From the NCBI GenBank assembly GCA_964352215.1, contig CAYGRE010000002.1, positions 118,615 to 182,614 on the forward strand: DNA of 64,000 nt. Reading direction: 5' to 3'. Every line of letters begins with the position of its first letter. Positions within the stretch are counted from its first letter, which is position 1. The position numbers were made by a program, and so were the translations under genes. Of this stretch, positions 15,924-24,602 are shown one piece after another. The stretch comes from CAWUKT01 sp964352215. Lineage in GTDB: Bacteria; Bacteroidota; Bacteroidia; J057; JADKCL01. The notes under the pieces were generated by a model that saw nothing but the letters and a program-made list of their open reading frames with translations, was not told the origin of the DNA and did not search any database.

Positions 15924-17807
15924 TTACTGATTCTCCACTGGCAGGACAGGCAGATCCAGGTGGGAAGGGTACTGTGCCGACCGCATCAGCTTTGCGGTAA
16001 AGGGTTGTGGACCGACCAATGAGAAATGGCTCCGGTCCGATCCACACAAAACCAGGCGCACCCGGTGCCCAGGCTTAAGCTGCCAGGAAATAGGTGTCAA
16101 TCCGAAGTGAATCTCTACGGGTTCATTTTTGGGCATGTCCATCACTTCGTCAGAGCGAAAGCTCCGATATGGAAGCAGGTCTTTGTAAGGAGCACCTTCA
16201 TGGGTTTCAGCCCGGTGGATCAGCCGCAATTGTCCCTGGCTCATTACCCTGAGCACTCCTTCGGGAGATTCATCCAGCAGGTAGGCAAAACAGGCACCAT
16301 CCGGTTCCGGGCTCGCCATCCAAAGACTCAATTCAGGCACACCGGTGATGTCTTTCGCTTCTTCAGCCACGGGTCCGGTGTAGGAAAGCAGTCCGTCCAC
16401 CTGCTGCAGTAAAGTATCGTAGGTGCTTTTGCACCTTGAGCTCAACTCCCAACGGGAATCCAGGCCCACATAGGTCGTCGTATCCAGGAGGAAGTTGTCG
16501 TAGGCAGTTCCCTGACCAGGGCGACTTGCGCTCAAAGTTGAATCCGGTCCCAGGAAAAGGGACTCCATCTGCACCCGGGCCGGAGGCCAGGACTCCGCAG
16601 ACTTCCAGACTTCCTCACCAAGGTGATAATAATGCACCCTTGGCTCGTCGTAGAGTCCATTCTCCAATCCTTTGAGGTGGTAATCAAAGAATTTCAGGAA
16701 TTCACTCAACCGGCTGAAGGCCGACTCCCCCGGAGCAAAGGGGCTGACCAGGTTGCGGCCACCATGGTTCCAGGCCCCAAACAGCAACTTCCTCCCAGCA
16801 GGATTGTAGTTCATAAACTGCCGGGTTGCGGCACTGGTGCCACTGAGGTCATACCACCCACTTGTGCTGTACACTGCAACTCCCGAGGCCTGAATCCGGG
16901 TCAGCGCACCCACCGGAAATAAGGAATCGATCGTGTACCCCAGGCCCTCCAGGACGTCGTCCCGAAACTTGACATCATCGATGTACTCGCCGAAATAGCC
17001 ATTTTCCACATGCATTTCGCAGAACTCCTCCCGCTTTCTGTCCTTGGGATCGTCCTCCACCAGTGGAAACCCCTTCAATACCAGCTTGGCTCCTTTCACT
17101 TTGCTGGCCAATTCACCCTGGTCCATCGATACGCAGATATCTGTCCAGTCGGCTACAAGATTGTAATGGGGAACACCGCCCACGACCGCCATTTCCTGAA
17201 ATCCATCAAATGGAGCGTGCATAGGAATAATGGCTTTGAGGGCAGGATGGTTCAGGCTGGCTAACATCTGGGCCGCCCATCCATTGTAAGAAATCCCAAT
17301 GGCCCCCACGTTTCCATTGGACCAATGCTGTTCGACGATCCAATCCAGAATCTCTCTCCCGTCCTCTACTTCATCCGGTCCCATTTCTGTCTCCCGCTCA
17401 CCGGTCGAAGCGCCAGATCCACGGGCATCAATGCTGAGCACCGCATACCCTTGCTTGACAAATTCCTCTGTATCCGCGAAAACGGTCAGGGAGGGAGGCC
17501 CTATGCCAAGTGCATTGGAAAAAGGCCAGCGCAAATCCAGGCCCCGCCAATAGCGGGTTTGGTGCAAGATGGCCGGAATCCGGGTTCCAGGTTCCATCCC
17601 CTTGGGCAGGAAGAGATCCACTGCGATTTCCGCCCCGTCCCGCATGGTGAGATAGAAAGACCACTTGTCCACCTTCTCATACTTAGCTTCCGGGGTATAA
17701 AGTTTCGGGACGTCGGTTTGCAGGTCCTGCTGGGCAGAGAGGTGGGGCAAGGGAAGAAAACAGAGGGCAAAGAAGGCAATGAGGGTAAAGGAGGCAGTTT
17801 TTAGCAT
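15924..17807 (-). CDS. CocE/NonD-family serine hydrolase (X-Pro dipeptidyl-peptidase-like)
   Basis: A 627-residue exported alpha/beta hydrolase with signal peptide MLKTASFTLIAFFALCFLPLPHLSAQ. The X-Pro/CocE N-terminal domain includes MRDGAEIAVDLFLPKG (about 55-70), ARGSGASTGE (about 128-137) and the nucleophile elbow GISYNGW with Ser173. The later Asp and His of the triad fit SGWYDLSGT and GAWNHGGRN. The C-terminal jelly-roll (PEPDGACFAYLLDESPEG, then WQLKPGHRVRLVLCGSDRSH) is typical of the family. Members cleave peptides after proline or act as esterases or acylases. It starts 3 bases after the stop of a serine hydrolase gene, so the two are co-transcribed. Confidence 0.92.
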   Translation of the reverse strand: MLKTASFTLIAFFALCFLPLPHLSAQQDLQTDVPKLYTPEAKYEKVDKWSFYLTMRDGAEIAVDLFLPKGMEPGTRIPAILHQTRYWRGLDLRWPFSNALGIGPPSLTVFADTEEFVKQGYAVLSIDARGSGASTGERETEMGPDEVEDGREILDWIVEQHWSNGNVGAIGISYNGWAAQMLASLNHPALKAIIPMHAPFDGFQEMAVVGGVPHYNLVADWTDICVSMDQGELASKVKGAKLVLKGFPLVEDDPKDRKREEFCEMHVENGYFGEYIDDVKFRDDVLEGLGYTIDSLFPVGALTRIQASGVAVYSTSGWYDLSGTSAATRQFMNYNPAGRKLLFGAWNHGGRNLVSPFAPGESAFSRLSEFLKFFDYHLKGLENGLYDEPRVHYYHLGEEVWKSAESWPPARVQMESLFLGPDSTLSASRPGQGTAYDNFLLDTTTYVGLDSRWELSSRCKSTYDTLLQQVDGLLSYTGPVAEEAKDITGVPELSLWMASPEPDGACFAYLLDESPEGVLRVMSQGQLRLIHRAETHEGAPYKDLLPYRSFRSDEVMDMPKNEPVEIHFGLTPISWQLKPGHRVRLVLCGSDRSHFSLVGPQPFTAKLMRSAQYPSHLDLPVLPVENQ

Positions 17808-17810
17808 GGG

Positions 17811-19040
17811 TTAGTCGAATTCCTGGAACAGCATGGCATAAGCGGCATAAATGCGGAGGAACCAGAAAAGTTCATTGTCCTCGCGGTTGGTGATCAAAAA
17901 TAAGCAAGAATGTGATTCACGGTGGTAATACAGGATACCAAGGAAGCCATCCCAGCCACCAGTATGCCCCGTGAAGTTATAGGGTTGAATATTGTGGAAC
18001 CCAAGTCCGACCCAGGTATTTTTGTCCGGCCCTTTCTCCTGAGGAGACATCATGGACAACAAAGCGGTGCGGGGCAGGACCTGGTTATAAGCCGGGTTCC
18101 GAAAGTCCCCAATCAGGAAATGCATGAATTTTCGCATGTCCCGCATACTCGTTTTGATGCCACCGTCCCCGGTCGGGGAGGGACTTTCCACCTCATTGGT
18201 ATGCACATTGAGGTAGGATCCATCACTGAGCTGGTAATATCCCCAGGCCAGGCGGTCAAGCATGCTGTCAGGAGTCTGGTAATAATGTGAGTCATCCATT
18301 CCCAGCGGTACAAAAATCTTATTGGTAACCAATTCTGCCAGGTTGAGGCCCATGGTTTCCTCCACGATATAACCCAACATGACATAGTTGAGATTGGAAA
18401 ATTGATACTTGCCGGGGGGCTTGTCCATGCTCGCATACAATTCAAAACGGCTCTTGAAGTCCTCCCGGTTCATAAATGCCCGGTAATTGTAGGTATTCTC
18501 ATAGAATTCATCCTCTGACTCCATGACCTCCTTGCCAAACTTTTCCGGGAAAAGATGCTCCATGCTCTGGGAAATCCCTGAGGTGTGCTGGAGCAGGTCC
18601 ATGATCGTGACATTGGGAGCACTGCGGTTGCGGCCCCGGATATTCAAAAACTCCGGAAAATGATAATAGACCGGGTCGTCCAACTTCAACAACCCTTCAT
18701 TCGCAATCATAACGACTGCAATGGCAGTAAAGAGCTTGGAAATAGAACCAAGATTAAAAATCGTCGAGTCTGACCATTCGTGGCGGGCTTCGTTCGTGGA
18801 ATAACCATAATGGAAAGAATAATCGTCCTCTCCTTTTTGAACAATATTGCAACCAAACCCAAGGAAGCTGCTGAGGTTCTCCTCGATCATAAAGGTATGC
18901 ATGGAGTCCCCGATCGAGCCGCCAGTCTGGGCGTGAATTGGGCCCCCGACCATGAAACAGGTCAGAATCAAGAAGAAAACCTTTTGTAGGAAATAGTTAC
19001 GCAATCTATGCAGGTAGGAATATCGGTTGGCAATCTCCAA
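17811..19040 (-). CDS. Serine hydrolase of the beta-lactamase/transpeptidase-like family
   Basis: A 409-residue protein of the class C beta-lactamase / EstB / D-aminopeptidase fold. It has a signal-like segment (VFFLILTCFMVGGPIHA), SxxK as SISK (Ser99, Lys102) and the HTG box in TGHTGGWDGF. The usual YxN motif reads FSN (Phe214, Ser215, Asn216), confirmed at the DNA level, so the tyrosine normally acting as base is replaced. The protein has no ATG at its N-terminus: TTG 19040 gives a long leader, and a TTG at 19004 would give a shorter one (LRNYFLQK...). It is downstream of recQ and 3 bases upstream of the CocE-type hydrolase. Substrate unknown. Confidence 0.85.
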   Translation of the reverse strand: MEIANRYSYLHRLRNYFLQKVFFLILTCFMVGGPIHAQTGGSIGDSMHTFMIEENLSSFLGFGCNIVQKGEDDYSFHYGYSTNEARHEWSDSTIFNLGSISKLFTAIAVVMIANEGLLKLDDPVYYHFPEFLNIRGRNRSAPNVTIMDLLQHTSGISQSMEHLFPEKFGKEVMESEDEFYENTYNYRAFMNREDFKSRFELYASMDKPPGKYQFSNLNYVMLGYIVEETMGLNLAELVTNKIFVPLGMDDSHYYQTPDSMLDRLAWGYYQLSDGSYLNVHTNEVESPSPTGDGGIKTSMRDMRKFMHFLIGDFRNPAYNQVLPRTALLSMMSPQEKGPDKNTWVGLGFHNIQPYNFTGHTGGWDGFLGILYYHRESHSCLFLITNREDNELFWFLRIYAAYAMLFQEFD

Positions 19041-19076
19041 TAAGTCGACAATCTTCGATCAGCTGAAAAGCTCTAA

Positions 19077-21257
19077 TCAATTCGCAACTTCAGCCAGGAA
19101 CTTAGCCCGGACCAATTGAATCTCTTCCCGGGTGATGTCTCCCCCCAATTCCTCTTCAGCAAGGTCAAGATTGTCGGTCTCGGCATGCATGAAGTATTCG
19201 AAAATATCTTCAATTGAGTCAGAATCCACCTCGTACTTGATGTAGTAATCGAGGTCAAGTTTGGTTCCTGAATTGATGATGTGCTCGATCTGGATCATCA
19301 AATCTCCAAAAGAGATACTTTTGAGTCGGGCGATTTCATCCAATGGTGTCTTGCGGTCAATATGCTGGATGAAGAACAGCTTGTTCATGGCTTTGTTTCC
19401 AGCCCGCTTGACCACCACCATTTCTGGTCGCTCAATGTCATTTTCTTCCACGTAGCCCGCGATGAGTTCTACAAAGGGAGCGGCAAACTTTTCAGCCTTT
19501 CCCCGACCAACCCCACTGATATTGACGAACTCATCCTTGGTGATAGGGAAGCGTTGAGCCATTTCTTCCAGGCTTGGATCCTGGAAGATGACGTAAGGAG
19601 GAATTTCCTTTTCCTTGGCAATCTCTTTCCTCAATTTCTTGAGTCTGTCAAAAAGCACCTCGTCAAATGTATTGAACTCTTCTGCCTGGAGTTTTTCCTT
19701 TTCCCGGTCCAGCTCTTTGGGATCACGGTACTTGAACAACTCAACCGGCTCGGGAGATTTCAGGTAATTCTCTCCTTTGGGAGAGAGCTTGATGATACCG
19801 TAGTTGTCAATATCTTTCTCCAGATAACCCTGGACCAGAATCTGGGCAAATACAGAGCGCCACTCTTTTTCTCCTAAATCATCACCCCGGCCATGAATCG
19901 GTAATTTATCATGCTCATTGAGCATTACCTGCTGGCTGGTGGCTCCTCGGAGCACTTTAATCATGTGATTGATACCAAACTTCCCTTTAACCTGCTTGGC
20001 AACAGCAAGCCCTTGTTTGAGTTGTTTGGTCGCATCGTACTTTTCCTTTGGATGGCGACAGTTATCGCACATGCCATTGCACTTTGAAGCATCAAATTCT
20101 TCTCCAAAGTAGTGCAGCATGTATTTCCTTCGACACAGGCCCGATTCACAAAAGGCGGCCATCTCCTGAAGGAGCAGACGTCCACTCTCCCGCTCGCTGA
20201 CGGGCTTGTCTTTCATGAACTTCTCGAGCTTAACGATATCATTGTAGTCGTAGAAGAGGATGCAATTACCCTCGAGACCATCCCTACCCCCACGTCCGGT
20301 TTCCTGGTAATAGCTCTCGATACTTTTCGGAACGTCGTAATGTATTACAAATCGAACGTCTGGTTTGTCAATTCCCATTCCAAATGCAATGGTGGCCACC
20401 ACAACATGGATGTCTTCGTTCAGGAACATGTCCTGGTGTCGGGACCGCATCTTGGAGTCCAGGCCCGCATGGTAAGGCACCGCTTTGATCCCATTCACAT
20501 TCAGGATCTCGGCTATCTCCTCCACCTTTCTCCGGCTGAGACAATAGACGATTCCCGACTTGCCCATGTTTTTCTTGATGTACTTGATGACATCGGTCAC
20601 CGGGTCCACCTTGCTGCGAATCTCATAATAGAGATTGTGGCGGTTAAAACTGGTGATGAACAACTCCGCATCATACATCTTGAGATTGTTCCGGATATCC
20701 AACTGCACCTTGGGCGTGGCAGTGGCGGTCAACGCAATGATGGGAACCGGTGGAATATGGTTGAGAATCTCTCGGATGCGGCGGTACTCGGGTCGGAAGT
20801 CGTGTCCCCATTCGGAGATGCAGTGCGCTTCATCGACCGCTACAAATGATATCCTGGATTGCTTAAGGAAATCGATAAATTCTTCCTTTACCAATGATTC
20901 CGGTGCAACATATAGCAATTTAAGCTCTTGGGAAATGGTCTTTCGCTTGACCTCTTCGTAATCCCCGCGGTTCATACTACTATTCAAAAAACCAGCTTCT
21001 ATTCCATGCGCCTTCAATTGATCCACCTGATTTTTCATTAGGGCGATCAAAGGAGAGATCACCAATGCGGTTCCCTCCGAAGCGATGGCCGGGAGCTGAT
21101 AACACAAAGATTTCCCGGCACCCGTTGGCATAATGACAAAAGTGTCATTGCCAGCCATGAGGTGCGTGATCACGTCTTCCTGCTTCCCTCTGAATCCTTC
21201 AAAGCCAAAGAACTGCTTGAGGACTCTCTTCAAATCAATTTTTTCAACTACGTCCAT
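19077..21257 (-). CDS. recQ: ATP-dependent DNA helicase RecQ
   Basis: A 726-residue 3'-5' DNA helicase of the RecQ family, acting in recombination and repair in the cytosol. In order: Walker A GAGKSLC (about 43-49), DEAH box, helicase motif ALTATATPKV, C-terminal helicase motifs (FGMGIDKPDVRFVIHYDVPK, QETGRGGRDG), the zinc-binding cysteines (CRRKYMLHYFG, CNGMCDNCRHP), the RQC winged helix, and an HRDC domain around VNISGVGRGKAEKFA. A C-terminal ~110-residue extension is helical. Length and domain order match full-size RecQ. It heads a minus-strand gene run. Confidence 0.97.
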   Translation of the reverse strand: MDVVEKIDLKRVLKQFFGFEGFRGKQEDVITHLMAGNDTFVIMPTGAGKSLCYQLPAIASEGTALVISPLIALMKNQVDQLKAHGIEAGFLNSSMNRGDYEEVKRKTISQELKLLYVAPESLVKEEFIDFLKQSRISFVAVDEAHCISEWGHDFRPEYRRIREILNHIPPVPIIALTATATPKVQLDIRNNLKMYDAELFITSFNRHNLYYEIRSKVDPVTDVIKYIKKNMGKSGIVYCLSRRKVEEIAEILNVNGIKAVPYHAGLDSKMRSRHQDMFLNEDIHVVVATIAFGMGIDKPDVRFVIHYDVPKSIESYYQETGRGGRDGLEGNCILFYDYNDIVKLEKFMKDKPVSERESGRLLLQEMAAFCESGLCRRKYMLHYFGEEFDASKCNGMCDNCRHPKEKYDATKQLKQGLAVAKQVKGKFGINHMIKVLRGATSQQVMLNEHDKLPIHGRGDDLGEKEWRSVFAQILVQGYLEKDIDNYGIIKLSPKGENYLKSPEPVELFKYRDPKELDREKEKLQAEEFNTFDEVLFDRLKKLRKEIAKEKEIPPYVIFQDPSLEEMAQRFPITKDEFVNISGVGRGKAEKFAAPFVELIAGYVEENDIERPEMVVVKRAGNKAMNKLFFIQHIDRKTPLDEIARLKSISFGDLMIQIEHIINSGTKLDLDYYIKYEVDSDSIEDIFEYFMHAETDNLDLAEEELGGDITREEIQLVRAKFLAEVAN

Positions 21258-21486
21258 TCAACTAATCTCCGTATCATGTCACCCCTGTGGGTAATGAACC
21301 AATCTACAATATCTTTAAATTAAGAATAAAATCGCTTTAATAGACCGTTTCAGTACAATTTTTTTATCGTAATTTTGTCTCCAATCCGGAGACCCAGTAA
21401 GCTATAACGAGTTTTATCAACTGAAGTTTCCCTTTGGCCGTTTATTTTTGCGAGACTGTGAAAGATCGGGTATTCACCCCAATACT

Positions 21487-22572
21487 ATGAGAAAAAACGA
21501 CTATGTAATCATCATGGCCGGCGGAATTGGAAGCCGCTTTTGGCCAATGAGCCGCTCAAACTACCCCAAGCAATTCCACGACATCCTTGGATTGGGAGAA
21601 TCTTTGATCCAAATGACCTATAACCGGATCAAATCCTTTATCCCAACTGAAAATATCTTCATTGTCACCAATGAAAAGTATCAATCTCTGGTTTATGAGC
21701 AGTTACCGGAGATTCGTCCCCAGGAAGTTCTGCTCGAGCCAGTAGGTCGAAACACTGCCCCCTGCATCGCTTATGGGATGTTCAAGATCAAAAGCCGCAA
21801 CCCCGAAGCCGGGGTGCTCGTGGTAGGATCTGACTACCTCATCCGAAATGCGGCAGCTTTTCGCCATGATGCCGAGATCGCTCTCAATGCCTGCCGTGAA
21901 GGAAACCGGATCATTACCCTGGGAATTCCTCCCACCGATCCCAATACCGGCTATGGCTATATCCAGCTGATCGAAGAACAAGAAGGGGTTCCTCAGGAAA
22001 TCTACCGGGTCAAAACCTTTACGGAAAAGCCCAAACTGGAAATTGCCAAAACCTACCTGGAAGTAGGCGATTTCCTCTGGAACAGTGGCATGTTCATCTT
22101 CCAGTTACCCACCATGCTGGAAGCTTACCAGGAGTTCCTCCCTGATATGTATGAGATATTCAATGATATCAGCGACAGCTATGACACAGAGCAGGAACGT
22201 ACCTCGATTGAAAATGTATACTCTCTCTGCCGGAACATTTCGGTGGACAATGGCATTATCGAAAAGGTGGACAACCGTTATGTGATCAAAGCCTCCTTTG
22301 ACTGGAGTGACCTCGGCACCTGGGGTTCTGTCTATGACCACCTGGAGAAGGATTATCTCAAAAACGGTATCCAGGGCAATGCCATGATCTTTGAAGCCAG
22401 CGACAATATGGTTCGCATCTCCGACCCCAAAAAATTAGTTGTTCTCAACGGTTTGGAAGGATTTATTGTGGTGGATACCGGCGATGTCCTGATGATCTGT
22501 AAGAAAGAAAAGGAACAGGAGATCAAAGAGATTGTCAAAGAAGTACGCAAAGACCACGATAAATTTGCCTGA
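21487..22572 (+). CDS. Mannose-1-phosphate guanylyltransferase
   Basis: A 361-residue cytosolic nucleotidyltransferase making GDP-mannose from mannose-1-phosphate and GTP for polysaccharide and glycoprotein synthesis. The signature IIMAGGIGSRFWPMSR is at about residues 8-23. FTEKP (sugar-phosphate binding) and FLWNSGMFIF lie in mid-protein, and the single-domain length matches the ManC/RfbM nucleotidyltransferase without the isomerase domain. I chose ATG 21487, since earlier in-frame starts would add a non-conserved leader. A TAATTTTG box at 21370-21377 may be part of its promoter. It lies next to two membrane glycosyltransferase-like genes. Confidence 0.95.
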   Translation: MRKNDYVIIMAGGIGSRFWPMSRSNYPKQFHDILGLGESLIQMTYNRIKSFIPTENIFIVTNEKYQSLVYEQLPEIRPQEVLLEPVGRNTAPCIAYGMFKIKSRNPEAGVLVVGSDYLIRNAAAFRHDAEIALNACREGNRIITLGIPPTDPNTGYGYIQLIEEQEGVPQEIYRVKTFTEKPKLEIAKTYLEVGDFLWNSGMFIFQLPTMLEAYQEFLPDMYEIFNDISDSYDTEQERTSIENVYSLCRNISVDNGIIEKVDNRYVIKASFDWSDLGTWGSVYDHLEKDYLKNGIQGNAMIFEASDNMVRISDPKKLVVLNGLEGFIVVDTGDVLMICKKEKEQEIKEIVKEVRKDHDKFA

Positions 22573-22590
22573 GGTTAACCTTTCCTCTTC

Positions 22591-24534
22591 CTAAATCCCG
22601 GCCTTTACATATTTTAGCGCCTGTCTTCCATAGATCCACATTCCATAGACAGCGAGGAAATCTCCTTTTTGTGGAACCCGCTCCCCTTCCAGATCCAGGA
22701 TATAGACCATGGTTCCGTCCGGTTGGATGGAGACTCCGGGCTCTCCCTCTTCGACCAAAACACCTTTGAAGAAATCATCCTCGCCCCGGTAGATTGCCAC
22801 GTAACTGTATCCCGGTTCAAATCCGAGTTCCAGTCGGTTGGGACCTTCAAATGGCTTTAATGCAATCTGAACCCCGCGAAAATGCCCCAGATTGATGGGC
22901 TCTGATACAAATGCCTCTCCTGGATAAACCGGGTATTCCTGACTCTGGGATTGGGTGACAGGATAGAGGAAACGTTGGCGGTCTTTGACCTTTGCTCCTC
23001 CCAGGTTCAAATTCAAAACCGTTTTGAGCCGCTTCCAGGACCAGAGATCCCCTCTGGTAACAAGCAAAAGCTTGTCATACAATTCATGCAGATCAGGCTC
23101 CACCACCCGGTTTTCACCATGAGGCAATCCTTCCAGGTACCCTTCCGGAATGGCGCGGGGCAGGTGGCCTGCCCGCCATCCGGGGTTGTACATGGGGGGA
23201 AACCGGGAAAGCAAGGGGTCGGTCAGTGCGTACCCATCTATCAGGTACAGCTCAGGACCAGCTGCATAGCCCATGAAACCCATGTTCTGCGCGACATAGA
23301 AATTATTCCCGGAGGCCTTCATCTGATGGCCGTTTGAAATCCATTCGTGGATGGGTCGCTCTGGCTCTGACAAGACATTCAGAAGACCGGTTTGCGGATA
23401 GTAATAGGCTCGTTCATCCGCTACCCCTTTGCTCGTAATGATGTCCTTGCGTTCACGTTTGAATTCTGCACCGGTAAGAATAGATGCAGGTCCCTGCACT
23501 ACCGCAATCGCTACCAACACCAGGCTCAGTCCTCCCAATCCTCCCATAGCCTGCTTGCCCCATTGGCTGGCGACCCAATCCCAAATGATGACCACTCCGA
23601 CCAGCACCGCACCAGTTAAGAAGCGCCCCTCCATGAAGCCACCGCCGATCTTGATCACATAACCCAGGTAGAGGACAACTCCGAGTGCCAATGCAGGCAG
23701 GCGGGGACGTCGACGGACGAATCCGATGATGAGACTGAGGAAGGGAAGCAAAAAGGTGGGGAAATCGTTGCGAAAAGATGCCCCGAGGTAGTGGAGCCCG
23801 CGTTGGAACAATTCCCCGGAGGGGATGCCAACATTTAGCTTTGCATAAGCAGTATTGGGAAAGGGGAATCCATAGTAGAAGATGGCGAACAGTTCCCAGA
23901 GGATGAACGGGGTGAATCCAAGGAGAACACGTCCTACCGTACGGAGACTGCGTTGTGGCCACCAGGCAGAAAAAAGAGCAGGTGCAACCAAGAGGAGCAT
24001 GTCCATCCGGTTCAGAATGATCAGAGAGGCGATCAGACACAGCCTGAGCAACCTTTTCTCACCCAGCCATTCAGCCATAAATACGGCCAACAGGAAATAG
24101 CTGAGTGAATTTTCCAGCCCGGAGGTGGTGTAATCCACCCAGGCAGAAGAAGACAATAAAGCAAGGGCGGCAAATAGAAAATGAAATGGGTTCCGGGTAA
24201 GTCGCCGTGACAGCACCCAAAGGGTCAGCATCGAGAACAGGACACCCAGAAAAATACCGGAAAAATAGACTTCCCCGGTGGCGGCCACCACAATCAGTTG
24301 TAGCAATGCCCAAAGGGGGTGCGTAAAAGCCTGTACCCGTTCTGCAATATTGTAGGTGAATCCATGTCCGTGGAGGGCGTTGTCTATGCAGCGGTATGTG
24401 ATGTAGGCATCATCGGACTGCCAGGCGGTACGGATGATCACCACCAGGACCAGTCCCAGCCCTAGCCACAAGGCCAGCTTCTCCAGCCAACTACCAGTGC
24501 TGAACACTCCCGATCCGCTACCACTCTGCTGCAT
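22591..24534 (-). CDS. Polytopic GT-C-like glycosyltransferase
   Basis: A 647-residue membrane protein with about ten hydrophobic segments in residues 20-350. The first periplasmic loop carries DDAYITYR (Asp41, Asp42) and HGHGFTYNIAERVQAFTHPL. This pattern is known from lipid-linked-sugar (GT-C) enzymes related to the mycobacterial arabinofuranosyltransferase AftB. A soluble C-terminal region of ~290 residues (from about 355) faces the periplasm. It probably transfers a sugar from a polyprenyl-phosphate donor to a cell-envelope glycan. Its gene converges with the GDP-mannose gene (18-base gap) and diverges from another large membrane protein. Donor and acceptor are unknown. Confidence 0.75.
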   Translation of the reverse strand: MQQSGSGSGVFSTGSWLEKLALWLGLGLVLVVIIRTAWQSDDAYITYRCIDNALHGHGFTYNIAERVQAFTHPLWALLQLIVVAATGEVYFSGIFLGVLFSMLTLWVLSRRLTRNPFHFLFAALALLSSSAWVDYTTSGLENSLSYFLLAVFMAEWLGEKRLLRLCLIASLIILNRMDMLLLVAPALFSAWWPQRSLRTVGRVLLGFTPFILWELFAIFYYGFPFPNTAYAKLNVGIPSGELFQRGLHYLGASFRNDFPTFLLPFLSLIIGFVRRRPRLPALALGVVLYLGYVIKIGGGFMEGRFLTGAVLVGVVIIWDWVASQWGKQAMGGLGGLSLVLVAIAVVQGPASILTGAEFKRERKDIITSKGVADERAYYYPQTGLLNVLSEPERPIHEWISNGHQMKASGNNFYVAQNMGFMGYAAGPELYLIDGYALTDPLLSRFPPMYNPGWRAGHLPRAIPEGYLEGLPHGENRVVEPDLHELYDKLLLVTRGDLWSWKRLKTVLNLNLGGAKVKDRQRFLYPVTQSQSQEYPVYPGEAFVSEPINLGHFRGVQIALKPFEGPNRLELGFEPGYSYVAIYRGEDDFFKGVLVEEGEPGVSIQPDGTMVYILDLEGERVPQKGDFLAVYGMWIYGRQALKYVKAGI

Positions 24535-24602
24535 CCACCAAAATTAATTAGAATTCCCAAAGGATTGTCCTTCAGAATCGAAAATGGCTATATTCACAGC
24601 TC

